Positions 47,039 to 58,196 of a stretch of 64,000 bases of DNA are shown in pieces. The position numbers and the translations under genes were made by a program. Source of the stretch: Microstegium vimineum (taxonomy: Eukaryota > Streptophyta > Magnoliopsida > Poales > Poaceae); contig CM039126.1 in NCBI GenBank assembly GCA_022036555.1, forward strand, positions 8,538,079-8,602,078, in the 5' to 3' direction. How positions within the stretch are numbered: position 1 is the stretch's first letter; each line of letters begins with the position of its first letter. The notes beneath the pieces were generated by a model that did not search any database, was not told the DNA's origin, and saw only the letters and a list, made by a program, of their open reading frames with translations.

Positions 47039-47138
47039 AGTAATATATGAATTTGATTGAAGCTCAGCCGGAGTAAATCATTGTGAAACCTGTTCACACG
47101 GGTACGAGTCTTTGACTTCACGTGTGTTTTTCTCCTTT

Positions 47139-47580
47139 TTCTAGAATAATCAAGAATGGACTTACACTTGGTAGTTCCTATTTTCTTAGATTTAATGACG
47201 TTCAGCTTGTTATTTTAATGGAATCCGACGTTGATCGAATAATCAAGGATGGACTTACACTCGCTAATCTTAAGATTTGTTGATCGAATCTTTCAGATAT
47301 AATTATAGAGGTAGCATGTGCGCACATATATGTTTATAGAGATAAGTGTGCTTTATATCCAGGATGGCAAACCTTTCTAGTTTTAACGATGTTATTCTTT
47401 CGGTGATATACGATCGACATGTGTCAAGGCACGACTTCGTTAATTTTAAGATTCGGTAGTCTAATTTTTGGCAAATACATATATGAATATGGTGTGTGCA
47501 TGTATTTATTGGAGAGAGCATACGTGAATACTATATGCATATGAGGGTCTGCGTCTGCAGTGTTTTGTAAACATAGTGAC
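47139..47580 (+). mobile_element. Decayed SINE-related sequence
   Basis: Motifs gatttaatgacgtt, gatggacttacac (twice, about 47155 and 47249), attttaagattcg and gggtctgcgtctgcagtg resemble the body and tail of the SINE at 49359-49610. No tRNA head or TSD remains. Two overlapping copies are possible. Confidence 0.4.
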
Positions 47581-48544
47581 GGGTGGATCCGGTATAAGAC
47601 TGTCTGCACCGCAGCTCGCTAAATTTCGCTGGAGGAGCAAAATCTGCGCAGCGCAGTCCGGTATCATCACGCTAGACAACCTGACGCCACAGTGATTCGG
47701 TATCTGTGGGGTGGATGGCGGAGGAACGCAACAGCCTGAAGCCCACTGACACATGTCTGTCTCATCTCAGTTTGCGCGCACAACTTTTCCAACAAAGTTA
47801 AAAATACAATAACTCATAAACTAAAAGACAAAATTAAATTCCGTTTACACCATTAAATTTGTTTCAATAAATCCTTCAAAACAAGATCTCATATGAATAT
47901 ATTTAGATAAATTTTATTTATAAACATGTGGGCCTCACGATTGGCGGTTAATATAGAGTATGAAATATAGAGGATTGTGAGTGCGAAAAAAATACATATA
48001 GAGGAAACAATCTCGCTGACCAGAATAAAATATTGCTTTTAGAGGATAAATATAGAGAAATAGCCGTGCGGACAGTAGGAGTGTTCCTGACAGCAATGCC
48101 TTCAAGCCTGGGCCAAGTACGCTTCTCTGTTTTATGGTGGGTGACAGCAGTCCAGCGTACCTGGTGACACCAGTCTGCGTCCTCTCAATAGTAATTCAGC
48201 ACACGACATTTGTAGCCAAAAGCTGATTGCCTTCCTCACTTCCACCCGCACGGAGTCTCTCTCTCTCGTTTTTAACCATTTCGGCTCGGCTAGTAGAAAA
48301 GCTGTTGATTTTGACTGATTAAATTATGTTCTATAAAGAGAATAAGCTAAAATAAACTAAAATAAATTGGAAGTAATTTAAACGAATGTTATAGTGTTTG
48401 AATATTTTGATTTGAGCCTTAGAGCGAAGGATGTTCTGTTCACCATTGATGTGTAGCTAGCAGGCCCAGCCTTTTGTTTTTGTTAATGTTTCCAAACTTC
48501 CTGAACAACACGGATGGCAGGTGGTTCAGGTAGGAAAATTAGTA
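47581..48544. other. Intergenic DNA, no gene seen
   Basis: Mixed-composition DNA with short frames only and no recognised repeat ends. Confidence 0.35.
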
Positions 48545-48693
48545 CTCCCTCAGTTCCAAATTATAAGTCAGTTTGATTTTTTTTGGTACATCCGTTTTGC
48601 TATGAATCTAGATATAGTAATATGTCTAAGTACATAGCAAAATGGATGAACCAAAAAAAAGTCAAATCGGCTTATAATTTGAAACGAAGAGAG
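48545..48693. mobile_element. Stowaway MITE, near-perfect hairpin (149 bp)
   Basis: It runs from ctccctcagttccaaatt to aatttgaaacgaagagag, with TA on each side. Almost the entire length is one inverted repeat around a short centre near 48615. Such MITEs can fold into small-RNA precursors when transcribed. Confidence 0.9.
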
Positions 48694-49358
48694 TATTATT
48701 ATTTATTTTCCCAAAAAGACAGCACGGGCGTATGATTTTCTTTTCATGTAACCGCATAATTCACTTGATTTATACTGATGATGTCTACACTATTTAACTA
48801 TAGGTTATTTTGGATTAATATGCCAGTTCATACAAATTAGTTGGTTTCTATAACTTTGTTACTTTAACTACGGTTATAATATAGTGTGAATTATGTATGG
48901 TTTTCTGTGCATTATCCGATTACTGCAAGTCATGTGTTAGCGAGAAATGTGTGTTCTATAGCAATTCAACACTCGATTTTTTTGTTCTCTATTTTTTTTC
49001 CTCCAGCTCTCTTCTTCTCCAAATCCAGCATTAGAAGGGGCTTGGGAGAGGCAGGCCGGCTAGACGGTGAGGACAACAGGAGGGTGGCGGTTAGTGTATG
49101 CTTCCTGCGACGTAGGAGGCGGCCAGGCCAGGTCGGAGCGGGTGCACCCATAGCCATGGCGGCGGTAGGAGAGGGATGGGAAGAAGGACGTCTCCACGAC
49201 CTTCGGTAGGGTCTTGACCCTACCACGCACGCTGTAGGGTAGTCGGCAGCAGTGAAGCTTCGATGAGACAGTACCATTGATGACAATGATAGATTCATGA
49301 GATTATCAAAGTGTTTTTAATAAAGATTTATGGTAGTATCAATTCAATTCACTGAGTC
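48694..49358. other. Intergenic DNA, no gene seen
   Basis: A GC-rich patch at 49020-49220 gives short frames on both strands without domains. The rest is AT-rich. Confidence 0.35.
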
Positions 49359-49610
49359 ACGAACTGCCTAGCTCAGTTGGTTAGGTTTCTTGTGGTGGAA
49401 CTTGTCTACCCAAGTTCAAGTCCTCGTCGCATTTTCCTGGATTTATTCTAGGATTTAACGACGTTGCGCTTTCAGTGGTAGGCGACATTCCCATTAGCAG
49501 GTGTTGGCACGATCTTTCGGAGGTGAGTGGGGTTTACCTACATGTGTTCATAGGGTAAGTGTATATACGTGTTGAGTGTTTGCGTCTGTACTTGTGTAAT
49601 TAAAAAAAAA
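49359..49610 (+). mobile_element. tRNA-derived SINE (plus orientation)
   Basis: The target duplication tcactgagtc occurs at 49349-49358 and 49611-49620. The head has an A box (cctagctcagttggttag) and B box (gttcaagtcc). The body contains gatttaacgacgtt and gtaggcgacattccc and ends gtctgtacttgtgtaatt plus an A9 tail. It is a full-length copy of a common grass SINE family. Confidence 0.92.
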
Positions 49611-49617
49611 TCACTGA

Positions 49618-49945
49618 GTCTATACAATAACCAATCATTCATTCACTGTACTTTTGTAATTCGAAAAAAAGAAAATGTCTATACAACAACCAATCATTCA
49701 TTCACCGGTAAAAGCGCGTTTAGACGTGCGGTGATGAGGAGATTCAACCGTACGGAGTATAAAACTACTCATCTGATTTGTATTTTTTTTATAAAAAAAG
49801 AAAATGTCTATACAACAACCAATCATTCATTCACAGGTAAAAGCGCGTTTAGACGTGCGATGAGGATTCAACCGTACGGAGTATCTCAGATTTCCTATAA
49901 AACACAGGTAAAAGGGCGTGTAAACGTGCGGTGAGGAGATTCAAT
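49618..49945 (+). repeat. Complex tandem repeat, about 130-bp unit
   Basis: The block gtctatacaa(c/t)aaccaatc occurs at 49618, 49676 and 49806. The block gtaaaagcgcgtttagacgtg occurs at about 49708 and 49837, and with changes at about 49909. The two full units (49676 and 49806) are 130 bp apart. It borders the SINE, and the first unit overlaps the SINE's target duplication. Confidence 0.8.
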
Positions 49946-50150
49946 TCAATGGTATCTCTTGTCAAAAAAAATTCAATGGTGTCAAACTATACTATATCTA
50001 GTAAAAAATAGTCTAGTCTACATTGTCCCATCTCGGCATGTACGCATGTTAAAGGAGCTACAACACACATTTCACTATCACAGTGTACGTACGTGGTCAC
50101 TTTTGCCTTTTGGTCAGATCCTCGCCTTCCTGATCCTTCTCCAATAAGCG

Positions 50151-50634
50151 TAGGCATGCAACCCGGGCCCATGAGCCCAGCACGAGGCCCGTTGTTTTGG
50201 CACGGCACGAGTCCGGTGTTATGCGGGCCAGGCTAGCCCGGCCCGGTGTGCAGATCGTGTCTGGGCCGCACCTCTAATATATGAAATTTCATCAATATAT
50301 AATAGTTCTAAATCGTATATCTACATTGTATTGTAGTCCAACATCAAAATGAGCAAAATTCACAAAAAAAACACCAAAATGAATCAAATTTGCACAAAAA
50401 AACATAAAAATAGGTCAAATAAGCTATGGGCCGGCACGGCCTGCAGGGCACACCGTGCTCCACGGGCTGGCCCGACGGCCCACGGGCCCATGCCCGGGCC
50501 GAAGGCCAGCCCCGCAGGCCTGTGAGGCACGGCCCGCAGGGCACGGCGTGCCTCGTCGGCCCGGTGGCCATCAACACGGCACGACACGATACCGGGTCGG
50601 CCCATCCCGGCCCGACACGTTGCCCATCCATACA
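50151..50634. mobile_element. hAT-like repeat with GGCCCG subterminal motifs
   Basis: Dense gggccgg/ccggccc-type motifs lie at both ends of an AT-rich centre. Outer ends taggcatgcaacccgggc and (inverted) tatggatgggcaacgtgtc are loosely inverted. Clusters of such motifs near the ends are typical of hAT elements. No 8-bp TSD found. Confidence 0.55.
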
Positions 50635-50734
50635 TTTTAGTGCTTTAGGAACATCGTCATTGAATTATTTTTTCTATATTCGAATTTGGGCTGTGTAGTT
50701 AAGATTCAATCTAGCTTTGTACTTGGCATTCGGT

Positions 50735-51165
50735 TCTTTGGTTTTTGAAGAAATTAGGTTCCCAGAAAATAGGAATAGATCGGTTCCCAAAAATTCTCGG
50801 AACCAACCATTTCGGTTCGGTTCTGGTTCTAACCGAAATTTTTAGAAAAAGGCAAAACAACAATAAATATACATGTTCTAAACCAAATTTATGCAACACT
50901 ATATCTATTTTTAATAATGATAATTCACTAAGGAACATTAAAAATATAGTAACACAAATATATAGCAATTTTAATATAAAACACCACACATAAAACAAAC
51001 ATAATTCATACAAAATACAAGTAAATGAAGAATAATTCATGTAATTCGGTTAGTTTGGTTAATTCGGTTAACCGAGAGTAGGAACCGAATTTATCAGTTT
51101 TGGTTCTTTTGGTTTCGGTTCCGGTTCTTTCGGTTCGGTTCTTCGGTTTCAGTTAATTTTGCCTA
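50735..51165. mobile_element. Repeat with ggttcggttc/gaaccgaa terminal arrays (hAT-like)
   Basis: Arrays of ttcggttc and its complement flank an AT-rich centre (about 50840-51040). This is the layout of non-autonomous hAT elements with transposase-binding subterminal repeats. Boundaries are approximate. Confidence 0.5.
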
Positions 51166-51334
51166 GGCTTATTTGTACTAACAAAATAAAGTGTCATTAG
51201 GGACTCCAACACCTTAACAAAATTTAATATAATTTACAACAACTTGTGTTAAGAGTACACACAAAAGTGGATCTAACTCTATAAGCAACGATTTAACATA
51301 GTTGAGGAGCAAACGAAAATTAACATGTTGGATA

Positions 51335-51336
<2 letters not shown>

Positions 51337-51376
<40 letters not shown>

Positions 51377-51380
51377 AATA
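51337..51380. repeat. (TA)n microsatellite
   Basis: An almost pure AT dinucleotide run, interrupted once. Confidence 0.9.
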
Positions 51381-52500
51381 AAGAGGCAAAATTTCTCTCC
51401 TTCAGCTTTTGCTCCGTCTTGTAACGTCCCAGAGTCCAAACGGCTCAGATCCGCTCTGCACGCTGAGCGAACCACACCCACCACCATCCCACTTAAGCTT
51501 TCGTCCTCGCTTCGCTTAAAAGGATTAACTCGGAGATGGTGGGATGGACTCTAGAAGCCTTATATGTTGGTCTATCCCACCCTAAACAACCAAGGTGGAA
51601 ACTAAACCATCCACAATATCTCATTAACACACATGGGCCACTACGGGCCAAACGGTCTGGATGTGACACGTCTCCCTCTAACTACCAAACTTATATATAA
51701 CACTGCTCATCCAAGTTAGAATAGTTCTTGTTTAGTGCAATACAGAGTTCGATTTCAAAACATATTGAGTCGTGTATCTGAGTTAGAATAGTATAGAGTT
51801 CGATTCCTACATGTATTGAGTTTGGTTGCAACGTACGTGCATGTTTGCTAGTAATAACTAATAAGTGAACTTCTCTTGTCTCGTTTAACCAATCATTTAG
51901 TATTTTTTAACATTCCGCTCTTCAATGTTCACAAATTAATGAATATAGACATTACAAAATAACCATGGTACTTAGACCACACTTCAGCATATGATGATAC
52001 AAATTTAAGAGATGAAACAAAGTAACAAAACTTAAGTCCCTTACCCTATTCTGACTTCTTTACCCAAACTTGCTGAAGAAATCCAACAACATGGTCTCAA
52101 TCAAGTGACTGCATTCTACTAGTGAAGACAACACACAAAGTATCTTGCATGAACTTGACAATTGAGGGGTAAGAGCACCGACAAGTACCCATTACCCTCA
52201 TTTGTGCTATTATCACCTCCATCGAGCGGTCAAAATCCAAGCTAGAACCTCCAGTGGACCTTCTAACACTGTCTAGCGGACCAGGATATGAGAGAAGAAA
52301 CAACACTGAGTTCTACCAGCTAATTCCCTTGAGCTCAAGAGAAATGGTGCCCCTCCCATAGGCTATTTCGCATCTCATTGGCCACCACTATCAACAAGCT
52401 ACACCCACCATTTCCCAAGGGGTGGGGTTGCTCATCGTCCTTGAACCCATGGTCAGACTCCAGTGGATAATACTACACAAATGATTTCATGGGCCCCTCA
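51381..52500. other. Intergenic DNA, no gene seen
   Basis: Retroelement-like patches (paired cagagttcgattcc motifs at about 51745-51800) but no LTR pair or coding domain recognised. Confidence 0.35.
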
Positions 52501-52800
52501 AATTAACGAAAGCGAGCACAGTTGAGTGTCGCCTCCGTTAATCATTGGCAAGGCCCACGGCCGAGTGCCCACCTACATTAAGGGTTAACGATAATGCAAG
52601 CGGTCAGTTTAAGGCATCTATCTTAGGCAGATGCCTCCGTTAATGGATTAACGGAGGTGGGCGGCTTACTATTAATGGTTAATAACGCAGAAAGTCAAAG
52701 TTAATAGTGTTAATGTAGGTGCTCGCCTCTGTAAAGTTGTATTAACACAATATTTTTGGCAGAGGCGGTCGCTTTGCCTGCCTTTGTTAACCTAAAATGA
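52501..52800. mobile_element. CACTA-like subterminal repeat fragment
   Basis: The motif cgcctccgttaat and its inverse (attaacggaggtgggcgg) recur at about 52530, 52627, 52650 and 52720, as in CACTA subterminal arrays. No CACTA terminus is visible next to them. Confidence 0.4.
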
Positions 52801-54031
52801 CCGCCTGCGAAAAGATAGTAGTGGGATATGGGCTGTGGAGTGCCATGACATCACCTCTAAGAAGAGGAATGATGCCAAAGAGTACAAATAAATCTCCAAT
52901 AATGCTAACACTAACATCTCCACAACACCCCACCTACAACCCACCCATAGAAAGAGACCGCACCGCAAAAAGCACCCTATTGTTGTTGCCATGCAACCAA
53001 ATGGGCAACTACACATGGGCCTAGCTATGAGAAGAGCCCAACCGCCATTGCCATGTGAAATGAATGTCATAGTCATGACACTAGCGTGCCCCCATAGGGC
53101 TGGTATTACTTAGATCCAACACACCACCGCCCGCCAGTGAATGGAGCCGGTCCCAAGACGCCCACCACAGTGGAGGCTTGATAGATATTGGAGGAGACAG
53201 ATATGACAATCAGGGCTTTGTCCAGTGGTGATCCCTAGACATGAGACTGAGGCTGCCAAGAAGCAAACATGAAGGAGGTCACACACGATAAGGGAAGAAG
53301 AAGCGTGGTGTCAGGGTCTACCATTGTCGTCCTTGCGCCACTATGTTGGGTGTGTGCCCAGGCGACAATAATGGAGAGGAGAGGTGAGGTGAGGGTAGTG
53401 ATTGCGCCGCAGGATTATGCCTGTGACAAATAAAAACAGCGTGCTACCAAGAATCAGAAAAAGACAGTGTCACCAGTCATTCATAAGATCAAAATTTAAT
53501 TTGACAACAAACAACATTGATTCATGACATCGCGAGACAAGGGATGCAAAACAAGAGCTACCACATTGAAGCTAGGGTTTTAACTAGATACACTTATTGA
53601 AGATACATGAAGTACGTAGAGGGAGATAAACTAGATACATGCATATATTGTATGTATGTCTCCATATTCTAGTTTGTGCGCGAACTGGTTATCATTTAAT
53701 AATTATGATAAATCGCATTTTCGAACAGAAGTACTAGCTAGGTTCTAGAAGTTCCAAATGCAAAATTTCGCGACGACGACATTCTGTGACTAACATACCG
53801 CCCGAAGAAAAGATGATGTCTTGAACTCAGGTAAACGCACCAACGTGGCAACGTGTACTGTCAAAAGTGAGTCTACGTACGTTATTATTTCCATGTACGG
53901 TTTACACACACAGCATATGGGCGGCCGGACAGCTAAGGAGACCACAGTCACATCGTGCCCGTGGTCACCATCCCACTCGGTCTGCGGCCGCGTCCCAGCT
54001 TCCTCCGACGTGAACGACTCAAACCTAACCC
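52801..54031. other. Region upstream of the ERF gene
   Basis: No gene is supported. From about 53850 the sequence becomes richer in cis-element-like CG motifs and leads into the ERF promoter. Confidence 0.35.
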
Positions 54032-54038
54032 TTTAAAA
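54032..54038 (+). promoter_or_regulatory. Candidate TATA box of the ERF gene
   Basis: TTTAAAA about 220 bp before the ATG, at the left of the likely leader. Confidence 0.4.
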
Positions 54039-54258
54039 GCAAGCGCCCTCGAACTACGTACTCCCACAGTTTCTCAATCAGGAAACAGAAAAGCACACAA
54101 TCTAGCTACCTAGTACAGACGTACGGTACCTACTATACCTGCAGTTACGACAACGATAACGACGGTTCGCGCAGCCGCCGGCCGGCCGCCATTGCTAACG
54201 GTACGGTGCACTAGCTGATCAGTAGCTCGTGGTAAATTATTAGTTAGCTCGTCGTGAC

Positions 54259-54903
54259 ATGGTGCGCAACAACGCCGCCGGCAACGCGGAGTCGTCGTCG
54301 CCGCCGCGGCCGGTGCGTCAGCATGCGCCATTATTGCCGTCGGGGGAGAGGAAGTACAAGGGCGTGCGGCGTCGCAAGTGGGGCAGGTGGGTGTCGGAGA
54401 TCCGTCTACCCAATAGCCGCGAACGGATATGGCTCGGCTCCTATGGCACGCCGGAGGAGGCAGCACGAGCGTTCGACGCGGCGTATCTCTGCCTCCGCGG
54501 CCCCGGCCGCGCAGACAGGCTCAACTTCCCGGACTCGCCGCCGCCGGACGTCGGCCGCACCAGCGACCCGCAGGAGGTGTACGCGGCCGCAGAGTCCCAC
54601 GCCAACCGATCAGCCGCCGCCGCGGTGCCGTGGGATGCAGCAGCAACCGGTCCGTCGTCGTCCGAGCCCACGCAGACGCAGGCGCATGGCGGTGCGCCAG
54701 TGGAAACTGCGGTGGCGGCTCCACCGCCGCCGGCCCCGTCCTCGTCCCCGCTTCAGGTGTCCACCGACGACAGCTTCAACTGGTTCGCCAATCCGCCTCC
54801 GCTCTACTCGCCAACGTACCTGCCAGCGTCACAGATGGCAGAGGCGGACGTCGATATTGAGGAGAACGAAAGTGGGTCATTTCCTGGGCTTTTTTTGTTT
54901 TGA
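54259..54903 (+). CDS. AP2/ERF transcription factor, DREB-like group II
   Basis: An intronless gene of 214 residues encoding a nuclear DNA-binding protein. A single AP2 domain spans about residues 33-91 (YKGVRRRKWGRWVSEIRLP, then RIWLGSYGTPEEAARAFDAA, then LRGPGRADRLNFP). It has all three beta-strand contact blocks, WLG, and Val at domain position 14, a DREB-type signature. The KWGRWVSEIRLPNSRERIWLGSY wording is typical of ERF017/ERF018-like group II factors. The C-terminal half is low-complexity Ala/Pro/Ser followed by an acidic, aromatic stretch (DDSFNWFANPPP, then EADVDIEENESG), a plausible activation region. No EAR repression motif is seen. The end (FPGLFLF) is unusual, so the last residues could be altered by a frameshift. 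The start ATG is the first in frame. The family acts in stress and developmental responses; the specific role is unknown. Confidence 0.92.
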   Translation: MVRNNAAGNAESSSPPRPVRQHAPLLPSGERKYKGVRRRKWGRWVSEIRLPNSRERIWLGSYGTPEEAARAFDAAYLCLRGPGRADRLNFPDSPPPDVGRTSDPQEVYAAAESHANRSAAAAVPWDAAATGPSSSEPTQTQAHGGAPVETAVAAPPPPAPSSSPLQVSTDDSFNWFANPPPLYSPTYLPASQMAEADVDIEENESGSFPGLFLF

Positions 54904-55690
54904 TTCCGACGATGCCGAAGTTCGAATGCATATGTGGGACCAGCAAAACAGAGACAAAACGCCTAGATTTTTTGTAACGTCATCAATGATCACGACGTTG
55001 AATTTCTGGATCGTTTTCGTTTGGCACTACCCGAAAGGCCATCTGTCATTGTCCTCCGATGCTGACGCCTGGTCAACGACGACTCATGAGAGCATAATAA
55101 TACATAGCCTACTTATATAATAGTTACATAGTTCTTTATTATTAATACATGATGCATATGTCTATCTTATTTAATTTGACTTTCTTTGGATGCACATGTA
55201 TCTACTATACTACCTCAACCCACATGGATTCGAGTGAATTACAGTGAAAACTATTTCAAATGTATTCTGACACATGTGAAAACAATATCTTTATTTGGTT
55301 ATTGTATCCAAGCCGACTGTAAGAGTAAGGCTCATAATATAGCTGGTTTGCTGGCTATAAGGATCTTTGTAGTCTTCTCTCAGCTTATCCATATAATAGT
55401 TAGCTTTTCACTGTTAATACATGGCTCGCTTGTCTCTCCCATAGAGTTTCTTGGTTCTTATGCCCAAGCCGGCTATAAGCTCACAGTTCGCTTCCCCTCT
55501 CTCTCCTTTCTTTTCTCCTCCCCCTCATCATATAACCAGCTTACAACCTGTTATTATACTTGCTCTAAGCTTATAGCTCGCTTCTACTCTCTATCCTCTT
55601 CTCTTTCCCCAACCTTAGCATTCACCCTTTTTGCAGCCCGCTATTATACTTGCTCTGATGACACCCTCGACGATTGCCTCAGACCGAGTA
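54904..55690. mobile_element. MITE-like debris 3' of the ERF gene
   Basis: Two or three overlapping blocks contain ctggctataag/cttatagc, tataatagtt and tacttgctct motifs at about 55060-55170, 55310-55440 and 55470-55660. They resemble a grass MITE family with ends like agagcaagtataat. Boundaries and TSDs are unclear. Confidence 0.45.
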
Positions 55691-57160
55691 GCAACTTACC
55701 AATTGCCTCAATGTTGCCTGTGTTGTCATAGCCTTCACCACCTCGCCAAGGATTGCAAGTGGCTAGGTCTGCTTTGACGACACAGACGAAGGGCGGTGAC
55801 ATGTCATAGAACACTGCTCGTGGCGGCGACCCATGCATTGGCCTCCCAGCATGCGCCCCATGGTGGCCCATCGAGCTTGGATGGCACCATGCATGGTACC
55901 ACAGGGGACACCGGTGGCACCCGACGACGACTCTGGCGGCGTTGATGTAAGCCAGCGAGAGACACCGGCACAGACATGCCTGCTATCTGTTGAATACATT
56001 GACAACACCATCACCTCTGCTACTGCACTATACCTCCATATGAAAGATTTGTTGGTGTTGGAGTTGTGCGCGAACGTGGAGCCTCCCGTATGGGTCGTCG
56101 CCTCGCTCGCTATGAGCCGATGAGCGGGGCAACTGCCACTCAGGAGGTGGAAGCATCGTTAGCGAACACTCGTTCTCTGACGAAGGATGCTTAGGCTAGG
56201 TACAACGCCGACGCTTAGGCGGGCGCTAAACAGCCGTTGCTGCAATTTTTGCCACGGTGTACGTCTTGGTAGGCTCTTGGCACAAGCGTCGCTGCTCACG
56301 GAAGCACCCGGCGCTAGGAGTTTTCTAGTTCATCAACAGGTAATAATTTCAAAGATGGATAGATAGGTTAGCAGTTAAGATTAGCGTTTCCCATTGTAGA
56401 TTAGAGCTCTTCTATAATTGCTTGATTATTATCTTCCCTTAAGAGCTCGTGTGGTTGTACATACTCTTAGTGGGCAACGAGCTCACCTACATTGTCGCCT
56501 GTGCAGGGGTAGCCACACGTCACGCCATCGCGAGAGGGCAGCTTGGCATCATGGATAGCGAGGAATGTCTAAGCTCGCCAACTCAAGGAGGTCAGCAGGG
56601 CGGCGTGGATGTCGAAGCACGCGCACAAAGCTCAAACCACCCCTCCACGGTCAACTAAGGCTGAAGTGATTCACCGCAAGATCCTGCATAAGCGCCATCG
56701 TCGTTGCTGGCTCAGCCGAGCATGGAGGCACAACCAAAGTTGTTGACCCACAATTAGAGGATCGCCGCACAGCCACTCTCACGCGTCCCAGCTTCTAACT
56801 ATGAAGATGTGTTAATGATGAAGCAGATATAATTCATCAACGATCATAGGAGGTCTTCCACTGCAACCAAAGACGCCTACGATAGCATCTTCGTCGACCA
56901 GCTCAACCTCTCACAATAATAAGTCAATGCGCCAGCTTTTTACGAACCCGCAAGATGAGCGACCAAGGCGTCGCGCAAGGCAACGTAAGCCAGCGCACCT
57001 GATGGCCGGTGATGGCTAGGAAGCATCATTAGAGAGTAATAGCCCATGATCCCCTTCTACTAGAAAGGGCAGAGCAGATTGTAAAACACTACCCCTAGTA
57101 TGTAAAAGATGTGCAAATTTTAATACAAAAGATGTGTAAATCTTTTGCGTATTCGAGAAA
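55691..57160 (+). pseudogene. Degenerate retroelement-like sequence
   Basis: The plus strand carries short interrupted frames with a biased Ala/Arg/Asp composition (about 55833-56120, 56449-56657, 56830-57000). The segment ends in an AT-rich tail near 57160 resembling a retroposon 3' end. I see no protease, RT or integrase motif. It could be a decayed gag or a captured gene fragment. Confidence 0.3.
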
Positions 57161-57412
57161 AAAATATTGATTGTTTCAAGAACGGTCGGTCAGCGAAAAC
57201 TATCTCCAGACCTCGTTTTTACCATGCTAATAATCGATTTTGTAGTAGTACTTCCCACCCTATAGAAATAAATTGAAGGGCGATGACAGATTAAAATATC
57301 ATCATCTAACCGATTAAATCAATTTACTTTTATGCATTTTACCTTTTATCCCATTGCATTACTTCCAACCCCACGTTGTTCATCTCCCGTCTGCAGCATT
57401 TGAGGTCACCTT

Positions 57413-57677
57413 GGCTGTGTTTAGTTGCCCCAAACTTTCTAAACTTTGGCGCTATGCAAAAAGGAGATTTCCCGTCACATCAAACTTACGATATTTGCAT
57501 GGAGTACTAAATGTAGACGAAATCAAAAACTAATTACACAGTTTGCTTTAACTTTGCGAAACGAATCTTTTAAGCCTAATTAGTCTATGATTGGACACTA
57601 ATTGTCAAATACAAATAAAAAGTGCTACAAAATTTTTCCACCAACTTTTCATCTTTTTCCACCAACTAAACACAGCC
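57413..57677. mobile_element. Tourist-like MITE (265 bp)
   Basis: The ends ggctgtgtttagttg and aactaaacacagcc are inverted. The trinucleotide ctt is duplicated at 57410-57412 and 57678-57680. Internal landmarks (cccgtcacatcaaac, actaattacacagtttgc, cgaaacgaatcttttaagcc) are those of the abundant grass family also seen, decayed, near 12.2 kb. Confidence 0.88.
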
Positions 57678-58196
57678 CTTGTGTTATTAGTCTGTTCGCC
57701 CCAAATCCCAATAGTCTCTCCGGCAAAGCGTTGGATTCGTTTGACACTGTTCAAGGCCAGAACTTCCGAGCTTCAAAAAACAAAATTTCTGGTCCTCTGT
57801 GCAGCACGCCCAACACACACTACATCAATTGCCCCATCGTGTTTGGCTCGCTTTCGTGTCAACACCAACAAGCAACACATGTTGCGCTAAAATGGGAGCT
57901 TCGAAACTGGAAAAACTCCACGCATAAAAACTCTCGCTGAAGTACGGGTAGCTAGTTAAAATGGTGTTTCATCCTCCTGCCCAGATCACAGCGAATGAAA
58001 TCCCCATGGCAAACTATAAAAGGAACATCAACTTCCATACAGAACTGATTTTGCTAGTAAAAGTCATCCGGATACCATACAGCGATTTTCAGCAGCTACT
58101 TGAGCAAATTGGCACATGAAGTTCGTCATGAACTCTCCTTTAAATGAAATACGTGCTTAGGACAGCACGGAGAACAAGCTAATTGCACTGGGCAGT
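57678..58196. other. Intergenic DNA and cupin gene 3' region
   Basis: No gene is supported. The part next to 58197 is probably the 3' untranslated end of the minus-strand cupin gene. Confidence 0.4.

Noticed and set aside
49366..49432. A tRNA gene
   Set aside because: A and B boxes are present, but there is no tRNA cloverleaf end, and the segment continues into a SINE body with A-tail and target duplication.
50344..50698. Pro/Gly-rich frames of 61-95 codons
   Set aside because: Produced by repeated ggcccg motifs of the hAT-like repeat.
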